A DNA stretch of 64,000 nt from an unicellular cyanobacterium SU2 (GCA_002110465.1 NEED01000015.1:1-64000); one strand, 5' to 3'; positions 38,600-48,007 are shown, counted from the first letter of the stretch. The notes: generated from the sequence alone by a model not told the origin. A program made the numbers and translations.

Positions 38600-39841
38600 T
38601 TGAGTAATTCATTAGATATTATTGTTATTGGAGGGGGGGCAGCTGGATTTTTTGCCGCTATTACTTGCGCCCAAACTTATCCCGATAATCACGTAACTTT
38701 ACTAGAATCAAGTTCCAAACTATTAACGAAAGTTCGTATTTCTGGGGGAGGACGCTGTAATGTTACTCATCATTGTTTTGATCCAGCACAATTAGTCACT
38801 TATTATCCTAGGGGAAGTCGGGCATTACGAGGGGCATTTACTCGCTTTCAACCTCAAGATTTGATTAAGTGGTTTAAGTCTCAAGGCGTGGCTTTAAAAA
38901 CCGAAACTGATGGGCGTGTTTTTCCAGTAACAGATAATTCAGAAACCATTGTTAATTGTTTAATTAAAGCAGCCGAAAATGCGAGAGTTGATATTCAGAT
39001 TAAGTCTGAAGTTGTTGGTTTAATCAAAAAAGATAATCACTTTCAAGTAGAGTTAAAAACAGGAAAAATTTTAGAGTGTGATCGTATTTTAATTGCCACA
39101 GGAAGTAATCCTATTGGCTATCAGTTAGCAAAATCTTTAGGGCATGAAATTATCCCCCCTATTCCATCTTTATTTACCTTTAAAATCAAAGATCCTCGTT
39201 TTCAAGGATTAGAAGGCATTAGTATAGATCCCGTAGGGTTACGTTTGTTAGGACAAGGAAAAAAACAGAAATTTCAACAATCAGGATCACTTCTGATTAC
39301 CCATTGGGGAATTAGTGGGTTTGGGGTTCTCAGATTATCTGCACTTGGGGCAAAAATACTGCATGAAAATAATTATAAAATGTCTCTATCTATTAATTGG
39401 CTTTTCCCTGAGAATCCTGAAGAAGTTAAACAAAAGCTATTAGATATCCAATCCAAAAACAAAAAATCTCGCAAACAAATTTCTAGCTTTTCTCCCTTAC
39501 CCTTACCTAAAAGACTCTGGCAAAAATTGCTTAACTACGCTGCTATTAATGAGCAAAAAATTTGGACAGAATTATCTCAAAAAGAAATTATTAATTTATC
39601 CCAAGAACTAGCTAATGGAAAGTATGAAATTTTAGGAAAAGGAGTTTTCAAAGAAGAATTCGTGACCTGTGGAGGAGTTAATTTAAAAGAGGTTAATTTT
39701 AAAACGATGGAAAGCAAAATTTGTCCTCAATTGTACTTTGCTGGAGAAGTATTAGATATTGATGGAGTGACAGGAGGATTTAATTTTCAAAGTGCTTGGA
39801 CAACGGGTTGGTTAGCAGGAAAAGCGATGGGAGACAAGTAA
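38600..39841 (+). CDS. NAD(P)/FAD-dependent oxidoreductase (HI0933/YhiN family)
   Basis: A 413-aa flavoprotein: the dinucleotide-binding motif IIVIGGGAAGFFAAI at the N-terminus, the GGGRCNVTH FAD block, TDGRVFPVTD, RILIATGSNP, and a closing YFAGEVLDIDGVTGGFNFQ. This is the HI0933-like family of unknown physiological substrate. The only available start is TTG at 38600, 19 bp after the comM-like stop, without a strong Shine-Dalgarno sequence, so translational coupling is likely. Confidence 0.9.
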   Translation: MSNSLDIIVIGGGAAGFFAAITCAQTYPDNHVTLLESSSKLLTKVRISGGGRCNVTHHCFDPAQLVTYYPRGSRALRGAFTRFQPQDLIKWFKSQGVALKTETDGRVFPVTDNSETIVNCLIKAAENARVDIQIKSEVVGLIKKDNHFQVELKTGKILECDRILIATGSNPIGYQLAKSLGHEIIPPIPSLFTFKIKDPRFQGLEGISIDPVGLRLLGQGKKQKFQQSGSLLITHWGISGFGVLRLSALGAKILHENNYKMSLSINWLFPENPEEVKQKLLDIQSKNKKSRKQISSFSPLPLPKRLWQKLLNYAAINEQKIWTELSQKEIINLSQELANGKYEILGKGVFKEEFVTCGGVNLKEVNFKTMESKICPQLYFAGEVLDIDGVTGGFNFQSAWTTGWLAGKAMGDK

Positions 39842-40049
39842 CAATTGGCTAAGACTAACATCTTGCACCAAAGTAAAAATTGTTGGTTAACGCTTCGGAT
39901 CAGGGAGATCGGAGCTTCGGAGAAATGTTTAAAATTGACGTTAACTATAAGAAAATAGATTTTTTCACCTTTGTTTGTTCTGTCTTTATGTACTGGTACA
40001 AGATTTCAGTAAGAAGCATCCATTTGCTGCAATAGCGAATAAATGTAGT

Positions 40050-40934
40050 TCACTCACAAGGTTGGATGGTACTAATTTGAAGCACAATGTTATCAATAGA
40101 ACGAACCAGAGAAGAACCAGAAACCCTAGGATTGTTAACGAGAATACTAAAAACAACCTTTCCGAAATGGGCATGGTTCATATAGCCTGATAACGCCCGA
40201 ACGCCTCGTAATGTACCCGTTTTAGCATAAACAGTTCCTTGAGCCGGAGTTCCCTTCATGCGATTTCTCAAGGTCCCACTCATTCCCGCAACAGGCAAGG
40301 AGGAATGAAAAACATCCTTATCTGGTGCATAATACATTGCTCGTAGAGTTGTTATTAATGACCTAGGAGTAGCCACATTACGCCGAGATAACCCAGAGCC
40401 ATCAGCTTGACGGAAAGTGTTAGGATTAACTCCCATTTGCGCTAAGGCTGATTTAGCGGCCGCCGCTCCCCCAATATGACTGAGAAGGACATTAGCGTAA
40501 TAATTATTGCTTCTCACATTGGTAACTGTAATCCAATCTTGTAGGGATCTAGATCGAATCTTAGATTGGGGACTTAATTTTTGAAGAGCGGCGGCAGTGG
40601 TAAATAATTTAATATTAGAGGCAGGAATGAAAAATTTATCGGAATTATGACTGTATAAAGTGGTTCCATCCTCTAATTTCTCGACCAAAATTCCCCAATT
40701 AGCTTGATAAGGACTAATAAGGCCATTAATAGCTGGTTCAATTAAGGCAGCACAAGTCCCTGATGTTCCTGGTTCAGGTGGGGGAACATAAATTTCAATC
40801 GACTGTCGTCCCTGGAAATAATCGATTGTGGTGATAGCTTGATCAGAGTCTTCAGCAATAGATGGTGTTGCCCAAGCGATGGTAGCTGTAGCAAGAATAG
40901 CAAGAGAGTGAGTGTAAGAACGAATTTTTTTCAT
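40050..40934 (-). CDS. Compact D-alanyl-D-alanine carboxypeptidase/endopeptidase (peptidase S13, PBP4-like)
   Basis: Secreted penicillin-binding protein of 294 aa with a signal peptide (about 1-27, ending SIAED). Active-site motifs are S106-x-x-K109 (PASNIK), S142-N-N and the AKTGTL KTG box. It trims or cleaves peptidoglycan peptides. Typical PBP4 proteins have about 430-480 aa with inserted domains; this one lacks the large insertion, a form also seen in other cyanobacteria. The start is ATG. No neighbour is co-directional within an operon distance. Confidence 0.88.
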   Translation of the reverse strand: MKKIRSYTHSLAILATATIAWATPSIAEDSDQAITTIDYFQGRQSIEIYVPPPEPGTSGTCAALIEPAINGLISPYQANWGILVEKLEDGTTLYSHNSDKFFIPASNIKLFTTAAALQKLSPQSKIRSRSLQDWITVTNVRSNNYYANVLLSHIGGAAAAKSALAQMGVNPNTFRQADGSGLSRRNVATPRSLITTLRAMYYAPDKDVFHSSLPVAGMSGTLRNRMKGTPAQGTVYAKTGTLRGVRALSGYMNHAHFGKVVFSILVNNPRVSGSSLVRSIDNIVLQISTIQPCE

Positions 40935-41170
40935 GAGTTGACCGTTGTTGATTCACTACCTATCACACCAAACTTGATGTTAATTGACCGTGTCACCAAT
41001 CAATTCGGGTTATTGTCAAATTCAATTTAAGGAATATCGATGATACTTTAGACGATTTTAGTAATATAAGTCAAGGCAAAGCCTCAAAAAGCTTTAATCT
41101 TGGAAACTTTTCGAGGCTATCATCACATTAATAATTTTGTTAGAACCTAATATCTTTTGGCTCAGAAATT

Positions 41171-42193
41171 TTACCAACTTAACAAAGGTTGAAACCCGTG
41201 CTTGACAGAAGCTTGGCCAATTTGTTCCATTTTGCTAACGGTAATTTGATTACGACCCCAAGAAAAATTAGTGTGCCAACCTTCAAATTCTAATAAAATG
41301 CCTTCTGCAAAACAGGCAAACATTTGACGAGACGGAATATCCATGTTGACAATTTCCATTATTTTCCAGTCAATATCGAGGGAATGCTCGACAATCCCCC
41401 CTTTAAGAATATGAACGTCAGGATGTTGAACCTTGGTTCCTAAGTTTTTAGGATAGCCACCATCGATAATAATAGAGGGTTGTTTCAACGTTTCTGGATT
41501 AATTTCCACCCCTTTTGGCATACTTGCCACCCAAACAATTATATCGGCCTGGGGCAATGCTTCTTCTAATCCTAGAATTTTGCCCCGTCCCAATTCTGCT
41601 TGTAATGTTTGTAATCGCTCTTGATTTCGAGCAATTAAGAGCAATTCGGCTACGTCAGTTTTTTTATCCAACCAACGACAGACCGCACTCCCAATGTCTC
41701 CTGTTGCCCCACAAACAGCTACCGTTGCTTGGGAAAGATCAATTCCTAGTTGGGCTGATGCTTGCTCAACCTGGCGGCAGATAATATAGGCAGTGTGAGT
41801 ATTACCAGTGGTAAACCGTTCAAATTCTAGCTCTACATTGCGAACTTGCTTGTTATCTTTGAGGTTAAATTCTTCAAAAATAATTGACGAAAATCCCCCC
41901 AAGGCAGTGATATTGATGTCTGATTTTTGAGCTAAGGCCATAGCATTGAGAATCTTACGAATAGCAGCTTTGATCCGCCTATTCATCAACATTTCTGGCA
42001 GAAAACAAGATTCTACATATTTTCCCTCGATGGTTTGTCCCGTAACACTGGTGACATGAAAATGATCAACAATTTGTGGTGGGGCTGAACACCAAAAATC
42101 AAGCCCTTGATTGGCGTATTCAGGGTAGCCGAGGGCATGGGCAACGGCTTGGGCGTGTTCTAAACTGGTAAGATGACCGATCAGACCAAACAT
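41171..42193 (-). CDS. Long-chain acyl-ACP reductase (aldehyde-forming, AAR)
   Basis: It reduces fatty acyl-ACP to fatty aldehyde with NADPH, the first step of cyanobacterial alkane synthesis. The 340-aa protein starts [15 protein letters not shown], as the family does. It has the Rossmann motif CGATGDIG (161-168) and Cys294 in MFACFAEG, the residue number of the acyl-thioester cysteine in the Synechococcus enzyme. The aldehyde-deformylating oxygenase gene, adjacent in many cyanobacteria, is not next to it; the neighbour upstream is an unrelated 295-aa protein. The start is ATG. Confidence 0.95.
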   Translation of the reverse strand: MFGLIGHLTSLEHAQAVAHALGYPEYANQGLDFWCSAPPQIVDHFHVTSVTGQTIEGKYVESCFLPEMLMNRRIKAAIRKILNAMALAQKSDINITALGGFSSIIFEEFNLKDNKQVRNVELEFERFTTGNTHTAYIICRQVEQASAQLGIDLSQATVAVCGATGDIGSAVCRWLDKKTDVAELLLIARNQERLQTLQAELGRGKILGLEEALPQADIIVWVASMPKGVEINPETLKQPSIIIDGGYPKNLGTKVQHPDVHILKGGIVEHSLDIDWKIMEIVNMDIPSRQMFACFAEGILLEFEGWHTNFSWGRNQITVSKMEQIGQASVKHGFQPLLSW

Positions 42194-42380
42194 TGATTGC
42201 TTTTAGGTTAAACTATGCTTATTGAAAGCAGGAAACAAAGAATACAGAATCAGATAATATTTTGACTGTTAACAATATTACATAAAAATCCCCCTTTTGG
42301 AGAGAAATAACTAATCAAAGTCTTTCTCCAAGGAGGGAATTTAGGATTCTAAAGATATTTCTACGGTGAACGTTTTACTG

Positions 42381-43268
42381 CTAAATTTCTGCGATCGCCC
42401 GTTCAATCAGTCGTCTAGCAAGGGTTTGAGTTCCGGTGTGTTCATAGTAATTGGTGGTCATGTCCAAAAAAGCAGCGAAATAATCTAACTTATCCTCTGA
42501 ATATTCAATAAAACGACTTAATTTACTAAAAAGCTGTTCAGGAGTTAAGTCTCGTTGTTCGACAAACCCCGACATCCACCCTTTAACTGAATCAAAGCTA
42601 CTCCCAATGAAATCGAGTTGGTTGCTGGTTTTATCCCCAGGAATTAACCCTTTCATTTCTTTGAATGTCCCATTATTATCGAGTTCTTTCGGAGACAGGT
42701 TATCTAAACTCTGTTGAACTTTAATGATAAAATCAGGACCGAGAGGAATTAAACCATCGATACACACTAAGGCAGCCATTCGCATTAAGGATTCCCCACT
42801 ATATTCTCCTAAAGAGGCGACAAAATCCCCGATACTATCCCCAGGAATTCCGTTAATCTGGCAAAAGGCTACTAATTCCCCTACTAATTTTAACGATAAA
42901 TCCAGAGCTTGGGCTTTGTCAGGATTTGGCGTAATTCGGTTTAAAAACCCCAGAAATGAAACTTTTTCTCCAACTTTATTAGCTAACGCCGCCGCCCCTA
43001 ACGCACTATCGGTTCGATCGACGGTTTGATATAACCAGAGGGCGTTTTGATAGCCTTGGGATTTATCATTGAATAACCAAATAGCGCGATCGCCGATTTG
43101 TTGGATCATCTCTTCATCCGTTTCCCCTGTCACCTGACGGATGGTATTCTCAAATCCCACCACATTCTCCCACTCCCCAGGAACGACAAAATCAAGGGCT
43201 TTTAAGACCTTAACTGTGATGTTATCGGTGGGTAGCTCATTCACTAACTCATAAATTGGTTTACTCAT
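42381..43268 (-). CDS. Conserved-looking hypothetical protein (helical, 295 aa)
   Basis: I do not recognise this protein. It has 295 aa, no signal peptide or membrane helix, and an even, mostly alpha-helical composition. Readable features are KALDFVVPGEWENVVGF near residue 23, an Asp/Glu-rich helix, and repeated hydrophobic helices around 105-180. The start is ATG with GAGGG suitably placed. A lipoprotein gene ends upstream 29 bp away on the same strand, so the pair is probably an operon. Confidence 0.7.
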   Translation of the reverse strand: MSKPIYELVNELPTDNITVKVLKALDFVVPGEWENVVGFENTIRQVTGETDEEMIQQIGDRAIWLFNDKSQGYQNALWLYQTVDRTDSALGAAALANKVGEKVSFLGFLNRITPNPDKAQALDLSLKLVGELVAFCQINGIPGDSIGDFVASLGEYSGESLMRMAALVCIDGLIPLGPDFIIKVQQSLDNLSPKELDNNGTFKEMKGLIPGDKTSNQLDFIGSSFDSVKGWMSGFVEQRDLTPEQLFSKLSRFIEYSEDKLDYFAAFLDMTTNYYEHTGTQTLARRLIERAIAEI

Positions 43269-43297
43269 CAGTATTCCCTCTGCTTATTTTTAATCAA

Positions 43298-43807
43298 TTA
43301 CTTATTAAGTGTGGCTAATCCATCGAGGTCAAATTTCTCTAACCAAGCTTGGCGATCGCTTTCGGTAAAGGAGGGATCACGGGATAATACTTTCACTTGA
43401 AACCGATCAGCAACTAAGATAGCCGTTGCACTACTTCCCTGTTTAACGGCGGGATAACCATCTATTTTTTGGGAACTTTCCTTAAATTTAGCCGTCGCAC
43501 TGGGATTATTGAGGGTATCTGAAATAGCCATCATCGCCATTTCTTGACCGTCTTTCTTTAATTTAGCCTCAGCAAAGCCCTTTTTTTCCTGAGTATACAC
43601 CCTGTCATAACCATCGCCAGCAGAGGGAAAGAATTGATTTAAGCTTCCTCCAGTGACCGATTCTTTAACGACAGCACTTGCTCCCCGTTGACTACTTTCT
43701 TGTTGTGCGGTGTCAAATCTTGAAGGAGCTTGAGTGGTACAAGCAGTTAGCAAGAATAATGTAGAAACTAATAGAATAGCGACCATTTTACGAAATCGCA
43801 ATAACAT
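43298..43807 (-). CDS. Putative lipoprotein
   Basis: A 169-aa protein with an N-terminal signal and lipobox (LFLLTAC, Cys at residue 23), so it should be lipid-anchored outside the cytoplasmic membrane. The mature part is about 145 aa, with a low-complexity start (QQESSQRG) and a small mixed domain ending FDLDGLATL. No family is recognised. AGGAGG stands before the ATG, a strong ribosome site. Probably co-transcribed with the 295-aa gene that follows. Confidence 0.75.
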   Translation of the reverse strand: MLLRFRKMVAILLVSTLFLLTACTTQAPSRFDTAQQESSQRGASAVVKESVTGGSLNQFFPSAGDGYDRVYTQEKKGFAEAKLKKDGQEMAMMAISDTLNNPSATAKFKESSQKIDGYPAVKQGSSATAILVADRFQVKVLSRDPSFTESDRQAWLEKFDLDGLATLNK

Positions 43808-44295
43808 ATCATTCCTCCTTTTTTTTGATTTCCAATAGTGTTGTTTCTATTTTTGCTCATCCCCAGGTTTTTGTCGATTTTTCTATAAATCCAGCTTATC
43901 CTTTTGCTTTTTTCTTAAAAGCTGGTTACTAATATCTATTTTTGTCTATTATTTGATTTTGTTTATTTCTGCAAACTTATTAGAGCTTTTACTTTTTATA
44001 AAAAAATAAACACTCCCTCACTGAAGCAGATTTGCGCCGTATTCTTCGCGAAGAATTATCAGAAATATAATAATAGCGATGGCACTTCTTGAAAGGGGGA
44101 GCGATCATCCCTCTTATGGATTTCGCTAATCTGCATAAGCATAATTTAAGCTCTGTTAAGATCAAAGTCTATTATATCCAATACAGCAAATTGCGAGTTA
44201 GTATCGTACACCTTTGAGCGCAAGGCTTGCGCCCCTACAATGAACAACGTACCTCATTAAGTCACAAACTGCTGTAAGTGCGATCCCCAATTCAA
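43808..44295. other. 488-bp non-coding region with a GC-rich palindrome
   Basis: No gene is supported. GCGCAAG-G-CTTGCGC (44218-44232) is a perfect palindrome within a CGCAAGGCTTGCGCCCCTAC motif, typical of small dispersed repeats in this group. Around 44018-44072 a short frame (LTEADLRRILREEL) ends in a stop and may be the tail of a lost gene. Confidence 0.4.
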
Positions 44296-45696
44296 TTAGC
44301 GGAAAGGTCCAAGCACATCCTTAACCCTAATAGTTTGCTCAGCAGAATAACCAGCAAAAGAACGAAGAGCAACTATCTTAATTTCCACGCCTAACCCTGA
44401 TCTGAGATCATTAGATTTAATAGGTAGTTCTCCAATTTTAAGGGTAAATTTATTCCCATCAAGCATCACTAATTCTTCAGGAATTTCCCCTTCGTATCTC
44501 GTAATGTAATCAGAAACAGGCCGAAAACGCGGGTCAGACTGGGTTGTTCTGTAGGTGATTTTAAACTTAGTCGCAATTAAATTAGATTGTTGTGCTTTAT
44601 CAACGATAGTTAACTTGAGATTGGTTTGATTCCCAGATAATCCTTGACTCTCTAATTGAGTTGCGTCTTGAGCGCGAATCGCGTTATAAACAATAAACTG
44701 TGTTAAGTTATTTTGTTGCTGAGTGGTGGCTTCAATCCAAAGATCATCGGGAAGATCAACTTTCATGTTTCGGTTATTTTCTAACCCTAGCGTTATTTTC
44801 CGAGGCGCAAATTTAGAAAATTGCTGGGGAGCATTCCACACTAACAGAAATGACCGTTCTATGCGCTCAGTAAGGGCTAAATATTGGTCATCAATAATTG
44901 ATCCTGGGGCAAATAAAGCCTTTGCACCATTACGAGTTTCCCAATTATTTTTAGAGAGAAGATAGCCTTTTTCCTTGAGGGTTCTCATGGTTACGGTTGC
45001 GGCTGATTCATCCGATTCTAAGGGCTTATCAAGGTTAATTAGAGTTAACTTTCCCATTAATCCATCCCGTCCCCTAACGCCAGTTTGCCCATTGGCTCCT
45101 TGTCTTCCATCTTGACAACGAAACTCACGGGTTGTGCAGCGATAATCAGAATCACCAGGGTTTCCAGTACAGGCTTCTAAACTCCAATAAGGCTCACTAC
45201 ACTGACAACTTTGGCCACCAATTCCACCAAGGCCAGGTTGGCCTCCCTTACCCCCGCCTGCATTGACATAGATTTGCTGAAGATTAGTAGGATTGGTGGT
45301 GTAAATGGTCAAAGATCCTCCGTTACCTCCATCGCCCCCATTACCCCCATTACCCCCATTACCTCCACTCGGTGCTTGAAGATGATAGGGGACATTAACG
45401 GGTTGAGACTTGCAGGTAGCTTCTTCCCCATCTTGGCCATTTTTTCCCTGTTCTCCATCAAGACCCGCTAAATTTAAGGTTAAGGGTGAACCATCAGCAA
45501 ATATGGTAATATTGTCACTATCTTGACTGTTTTGACCGGCTTGTCCAGATTGACCACTTTGTCCATCTTGACCAAAAGATTTGATATCAGCCCCCCAAGC
45601 CAGACCATGACATACATCAAAACGAATGACAGGGGGAATAACTAAGGAACTTGTGAAAAAGAGCGTGAATAATGAAAGCTTACCCAGAACGTGCAT
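44296..45696 (-). CDS. Secreted collagen-like glycine-repeat protein
   Basis: A 466-aa protein with an N-terminal signal region (about 1-34). It then has several G-x-y tracts: FGQDGQSGQSGQAGQN (about 41-56), LDGEQGKNGQDGE, GGNGGNGGNGGDGGNGG, GGGKGGQPGLGGIGGQ and GRQGANGQTGVRGRDG. Two Cys pairs lie between tracts. The C-terminal half (about 230-466) is non-repetitive and beta-rich. Bacterial collagen-like proteins are surface or matrix proteins; this role is inferred. Most repeats are Gly-Asn or Gly-Gln rather than Gly-Pro, so a true triple helix is not certain. Confidence 0.75.
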   Translation of the reverse strand: MHVLGKLSLFTLFFTSSLVIPPVIRFDVCHGLAWGADIKSFGQDGQSGQSGQAGQNSQDSDNITIFADGSPLTLNLAGLDGEQGKNGQDGEEATCKSQPVNVPYHLQAPSGGNGGNGGNGGDGGNGGSLTIYTTNPTNLQQIYVNAGGGKGGQPGLGGIGGQSCQCSEPYWSLEACTGNPGDSDYRCTTREFRCQDGRQGANGQTGVRGRDGLMGKLTLINLDKPLESDESAATVTMRTLKEKGYLLSKNNWETRNGAKALFAPGSIIDDQYLALTERIERSFLLVWNAPQQFSKFAPRKITLGLENNRNMKVDLPDDLWIEATTQQQNNLTQFIVYNAIRAQDATQLESQGLSGNQTNLKLTIVDKAQQSNLIATKFKITYRTTQSDPRFRPVSDYITRYEGEIPEELVMLDGNKFTLKIGELPIKSNDLRSGLGVEIKIVALRSFAGYSAEQTIRVKDVLGPFR

Positions 45697-45910
45697 TTAT
45701 TCGTTATTGGTTAACGATTACTAACATTATGGGACTAGATTAGGTCAATTTTTGTTTCCTGGTTCGAGAAACCAATTTTTAGATAATTTGAGCCAAATTT
45801 ATCCTACACCGATCAGGGTTGGGAAAATGGCAGTCAATTGAAAAGGTGATCGCTCTTGTACATTGCGATCGCCAGCTAATGCTCGTCGATTAATGATTAA
45901 TTGAATACAA

Positions 45911-46168
45911 TTATTTTTCCAGACGAATAACATACCACTGTAAATAACTATCAGATCCCACGTCAAACTCACAACAATTATCCCTTAAATATTTTGCTTG
46001 GTCATCCACTGAGGTGAATTTTTCTAATTCCCTCGGTAAATCATTCTGACGACTTAATAAAATTTCTTTGAGCTTTTCTAATAACTCTTGGTGAGTTAAA
46101 ATTTGTTCGGGTTTATTTGCTTCGAGGACAATAAAAGCATCCTCTTGATACATAATGGAATCTACCAT
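45911..46168 (-). CDS. Chlororespiratory reduction 7 (CRR7) family protein
   Basis: An 85-aa protein matching the CRR7 pattern: MYQEDAFIVLE, a PEQ-LT-ELLEKL helix, DLPRELEKF, DQAKYL and a C-terminal YLQWYVIRLEK. In plants CRR7 helps assemble the chloroplast NDH complex. The cyanobacterial family is conserved but its role is less clear. ATG start. Isolated gene. Confidence 0.75.
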   Translation of the reverse strand: MVDSIMYQEDAFIVLEANKPEQILTHQELLEKLKEILLSRQNDLPRELEKFTSVDDQAKYLRDNCCEFDVGSDSYLQWYVIRLEK

Positions 46169-46204
46169 AAATATTTAATTTCCCAATTAACTATAATGCT
46201 TAAC

Positions 46205-46276
46205 TATAGCGTTTCTTAGACTCATGAGCCTTGTCGAAGTTCACGGCGAAGCCTCACAAGTACGGAAATTGCTATA
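46205..46276. repeat. Small MITE-like repeat with TATAGC ends
   Basis: TATAGCGTTTC at the left and GAAATTGCTATA at the right are near-inverse ends of a 72-bp unit containing AGACTCATGAG. It resembles common short cyanobacterial interspersed repeats. No other copy was seen in this window. Confidence 0.35.
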
Positions 46277-46297
46277 TTAACGATTAACTAACTAACT

Positions 46298-47266
46298 CTA
46301 GCGACGGATAATGATTATCTCATTTCCTACCACCGGACTACGTGCAATTAAATTTCCTTGGGAATCAGTTATTTCTATCTTCCGAAAATCTAACCGTTGA
46401 GAACGTTTAAAAATACTATTGGCTAACGTATCTTGTTTTGTCGGTGTTAATTCATACCATTGTTCTCCTAAAGTCACCATTAAGCGACTTGCGCCAAAAT
46501 TAGCTTCAATTGAACCAATTAACCCTTCTGGATACTGACTTGTTAAGTCAATTACTTCTTGTTGAATAGCTCCAATTAAGTTTTGTTCTGGTGTTAACTC
46601 TGGTTCAGGAGGTGGCAGATTTTTTACTGGCTGGGGTATTTCAGGGGACTCTAATAATGGGGGAGTCGGCACAACTTTTGGTTTAGAAGTGACAGAAGGA
46701 CTTTCTGCTATGAGGGTTAAGGGTTGAATAAACAAAAAAACTGATGTTGATAAGATTACTACGAGTATTCCGACAATAATCCCAGTAATTGCCCAATTAG
46801 ATAGGTTATCGCTCCAACTAGATGGTAAAATCAATCGAATTCCTCTTATAATTCCATTCCACCAGCTTTGTTCTTCAGTTACCCCCGAAGAATCACTATC
46901 AATTTCCATTTCTGGTTCCGATAGTTCAGAGTCATCAGATTCAGTTGATTCGTCTGATTTTACCTTGATTTCTTCAGATGGGCTTGTTGGAGAAACTTCA
47001 GCAATGGGAGAAGCTTCGGGAACCGTTGGTGAGCTTGGGGAAGTAACTGCTCGAATAGAGGCCGGTTCGAGGTCAGCCGCGATCGCCTGAGTGGTCTTTA
47101 CTAAAGCTTCTAGGGTTGTTTTCGTTGGTAAACGCTCAGGAGATACAGTTTTAAGCTTCTGTACAACTCCTTCGAGTTGTTGAACCGTCGTTTCTAACAA
47201 AGCAATTAACTGTTCTTGAGATGAGTCATTTTCTGGCATTGGTGAGGATGGGAACTGTTGTGACAC
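46298..47266 (-). CDS. Hypothetical single-pass membrane protein with proline-rich linker
   Basis: The 322-aa protein has an N-terminal coiled region (about 20-70), a long Ser/Pro/Glu-rich stretch (about 75-130), one membrane helix (about 158-180), a proline-rich linker, and a folded C-terminal domain (about 225-322, ending VVGNEIIIIRR). The function is unknown. GTG at 47266 gives this length. An ATG at 47239 would remove nine residues, and neither has a clear Shine-Dalgarno sequence. Confidence 0.65.
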   Translation of the reverse strand: MSQQFPSSPMPENDSSQEQLIALLETTVQQLEGVVQKLKTVSPERLPTKTTLEALVKTTQAIAADLEPASIRAVTSPSSPTVPEASPIAEVSPTSPSEEIKVKSDESTESDDSELSEPEMEIDSDSSGVTEEQSWWNGIIRGIRLILPSSWSDNLSNWAITGIIVGILVVILSTSVFLFIQPLTLIAESPSVTSKPKVVPTPPLLESPEIPQPVKNLPPPEPELTPEQNLIGAIQQEVIDLTSQYPEGLIGSIEANFGASRLMVTLGEQWYELTPTKQDTLANSIFKRSQRLDFRKIEITDSQGNLIARSPVVGNEIIIIRR

Positions 47267-47332
47267 TGAAATTATAGTTTTGTTCTTCTGACTTTAATCA
47301 TCCCACGGAACTTAAAGATCTTCAAAACCACA

Positions 47333-47362
47333 CTGACTTGCTTTTAAATTAAGTGCTAGAAT
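47333..47362 (+). promoter_or_regulatory. Candidate promoter for the structured RNA region
   Basis: CTGACT (47333-47338), 18-bp spacer, TAGAAT (47357-47362). It would start transcription near 47369, just before the first long stem of the RNA region that follows. Confidence 0.45.
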
Positions 47363-47368
47363 GGTAAA

Positions 47369-47700
47369 AATTGTAACGGAGACTTAGTATATTCATCTCT
47401 TCTCAAATAAGCGAAAGCCAAGCTAGAGAAAGTATACAAGAAGAAACTATCAATAAGTTCTGAACGCCCGTTACATCTCTCCAAAAACAGCAAAAATTTG
47501 TTGAGAAATGCCGACAGCTTATCAGGATATGCCTGTTAACTAGAAGGAGTCAACTCCCTAAGTTCAACTGCGAAGCAGCCTTGAAGACTAGCAGAAATTG
47601 AACAGCAAGCCTATGTAGGTTTGTCTAGGCTTCATGACACAGGCAAGACTCAGCCCAAGAATCTCGGAGCCTTCAGACTTCGAGAGTGTCAAAGAGGCAA
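47369..47700 (+). ncRNA. Putative structured RNA (unassigned) or structured leader of the 52-aa gene
   Basis: The stretch has no open frame but many strong stems in order. TGTAACGG (47372-47379) pairs with CCGTTACA (47468-47475). GGAG-TCAA-CTCC lies near 47546. AGTTCAA-CTGC-GAA-GCAG closes with TTGAA-GACT. AAGCCTA (47607-47613) pairs with TAGGCTT (47626-47632). GACAC (47636-47640) pairs with GTGTC (47686-47690) and encloses CTCGGAG/CTTCGAG (47663-47669/47678-47684). I compared it mentally with tmRNA, RNase P RNA, SRP RNA and common riboswitches and found no match. 6S RNA is not excluded. Its end runs into the ribosome site of the gene at 47731. Confidence 0.5.
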
Positions 47701-47730
47701 AAATGCCAATAAATCACTGAGGAAATCATA

Positions 47731-47889
47731 GTGGCTAAACGTCGTAATCTAAAAAAAGAGAAAGCTGAAAGAAACCAAGCTTATGCACGCCAGTTTCGTC
47801 AGAAATCTTCTCGATTTTCGTCTAGAGGAAGAAACTATTCTAGTAGCAACAATAGTAATAACAACGAGGGTCAAGATAAAGAACAATAA
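47731..47889 (+). CDS. 52-aa basic small protein
   Basis: GTG start at 47731 with AGGA (47720-47723) seven bases upstream. The product begins MAKRRNLKKEKAERNQAYAR, is Lys/Arg-rich to about residue 34, and ends in a Ser/Asn-rich polar tail. The composition suggests RNA or ribosome binding. I believe similar short basic proteins exist in other cyanobacteria but cannot name the family. Too short for the usual ORF threshold. Preceded by the structured RNA region. Confidence 0.7.
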   Translation: MAKRRNLKKEKAERNQAYARQFRQKSSRFSSRGRNYSSSNNSNNNEGQDKEQ

Positions 47890-47901
47890 GGCAATAGGGA
47901 G

Positions 47902-47918
47902 GAGGCGAAGGCCTCTTT
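47902..47918 (+). terminator. Short hairpin after the 52-aa gene
   Basis: GAGGC-GAAG-GCCTC followed by TTT. A weak Rho-independent terminator 13 bp after the stop codon. Confidence 0.45.
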
Positions 47919-47935
47919 CACTTTAGCAATGATCT

Positions 47936-48000
47936 AGTGGGCTAATGACTTTTTGAAAAACTAATTATCTAGTTAAACAAAAAACTAAATATAGCCCACT
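47936..48000. terminator. 9-bp inverted repeat between the 52-aa gene and murJ
   Basis: AGTGGGCTA (47936-47944) and TAGCCCACT (47992-48000) are perfect inverse copies with a 47-nt AT-rich loop, ending 7 bp before the murJ stop. It may serve as a bidirectional terminator or be a decayed element. Confidence 0.35.
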
Positions 48001-48007
48001 TCAACTT

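Noticed and set aside
38349-38612. Minus-strand frame across the end of the comM-like gene
   Set aside because: A shadow of the well-supported YifB/ComM reading frame and the start of the next gene.
44018-44072. Short frame LTEADLRRILREEL as a gene
   Set aside because: Only the tail of a possible lost gene; no start codon or upstream coding sequence.
47369-47700. tmRNA, RNase P RNA or cobalamin riboswitch
   Set aside because: None of their conserved cores (tag peptide region, GAGGAAAGTCC-type core, B12 box) could be found in the structured region.
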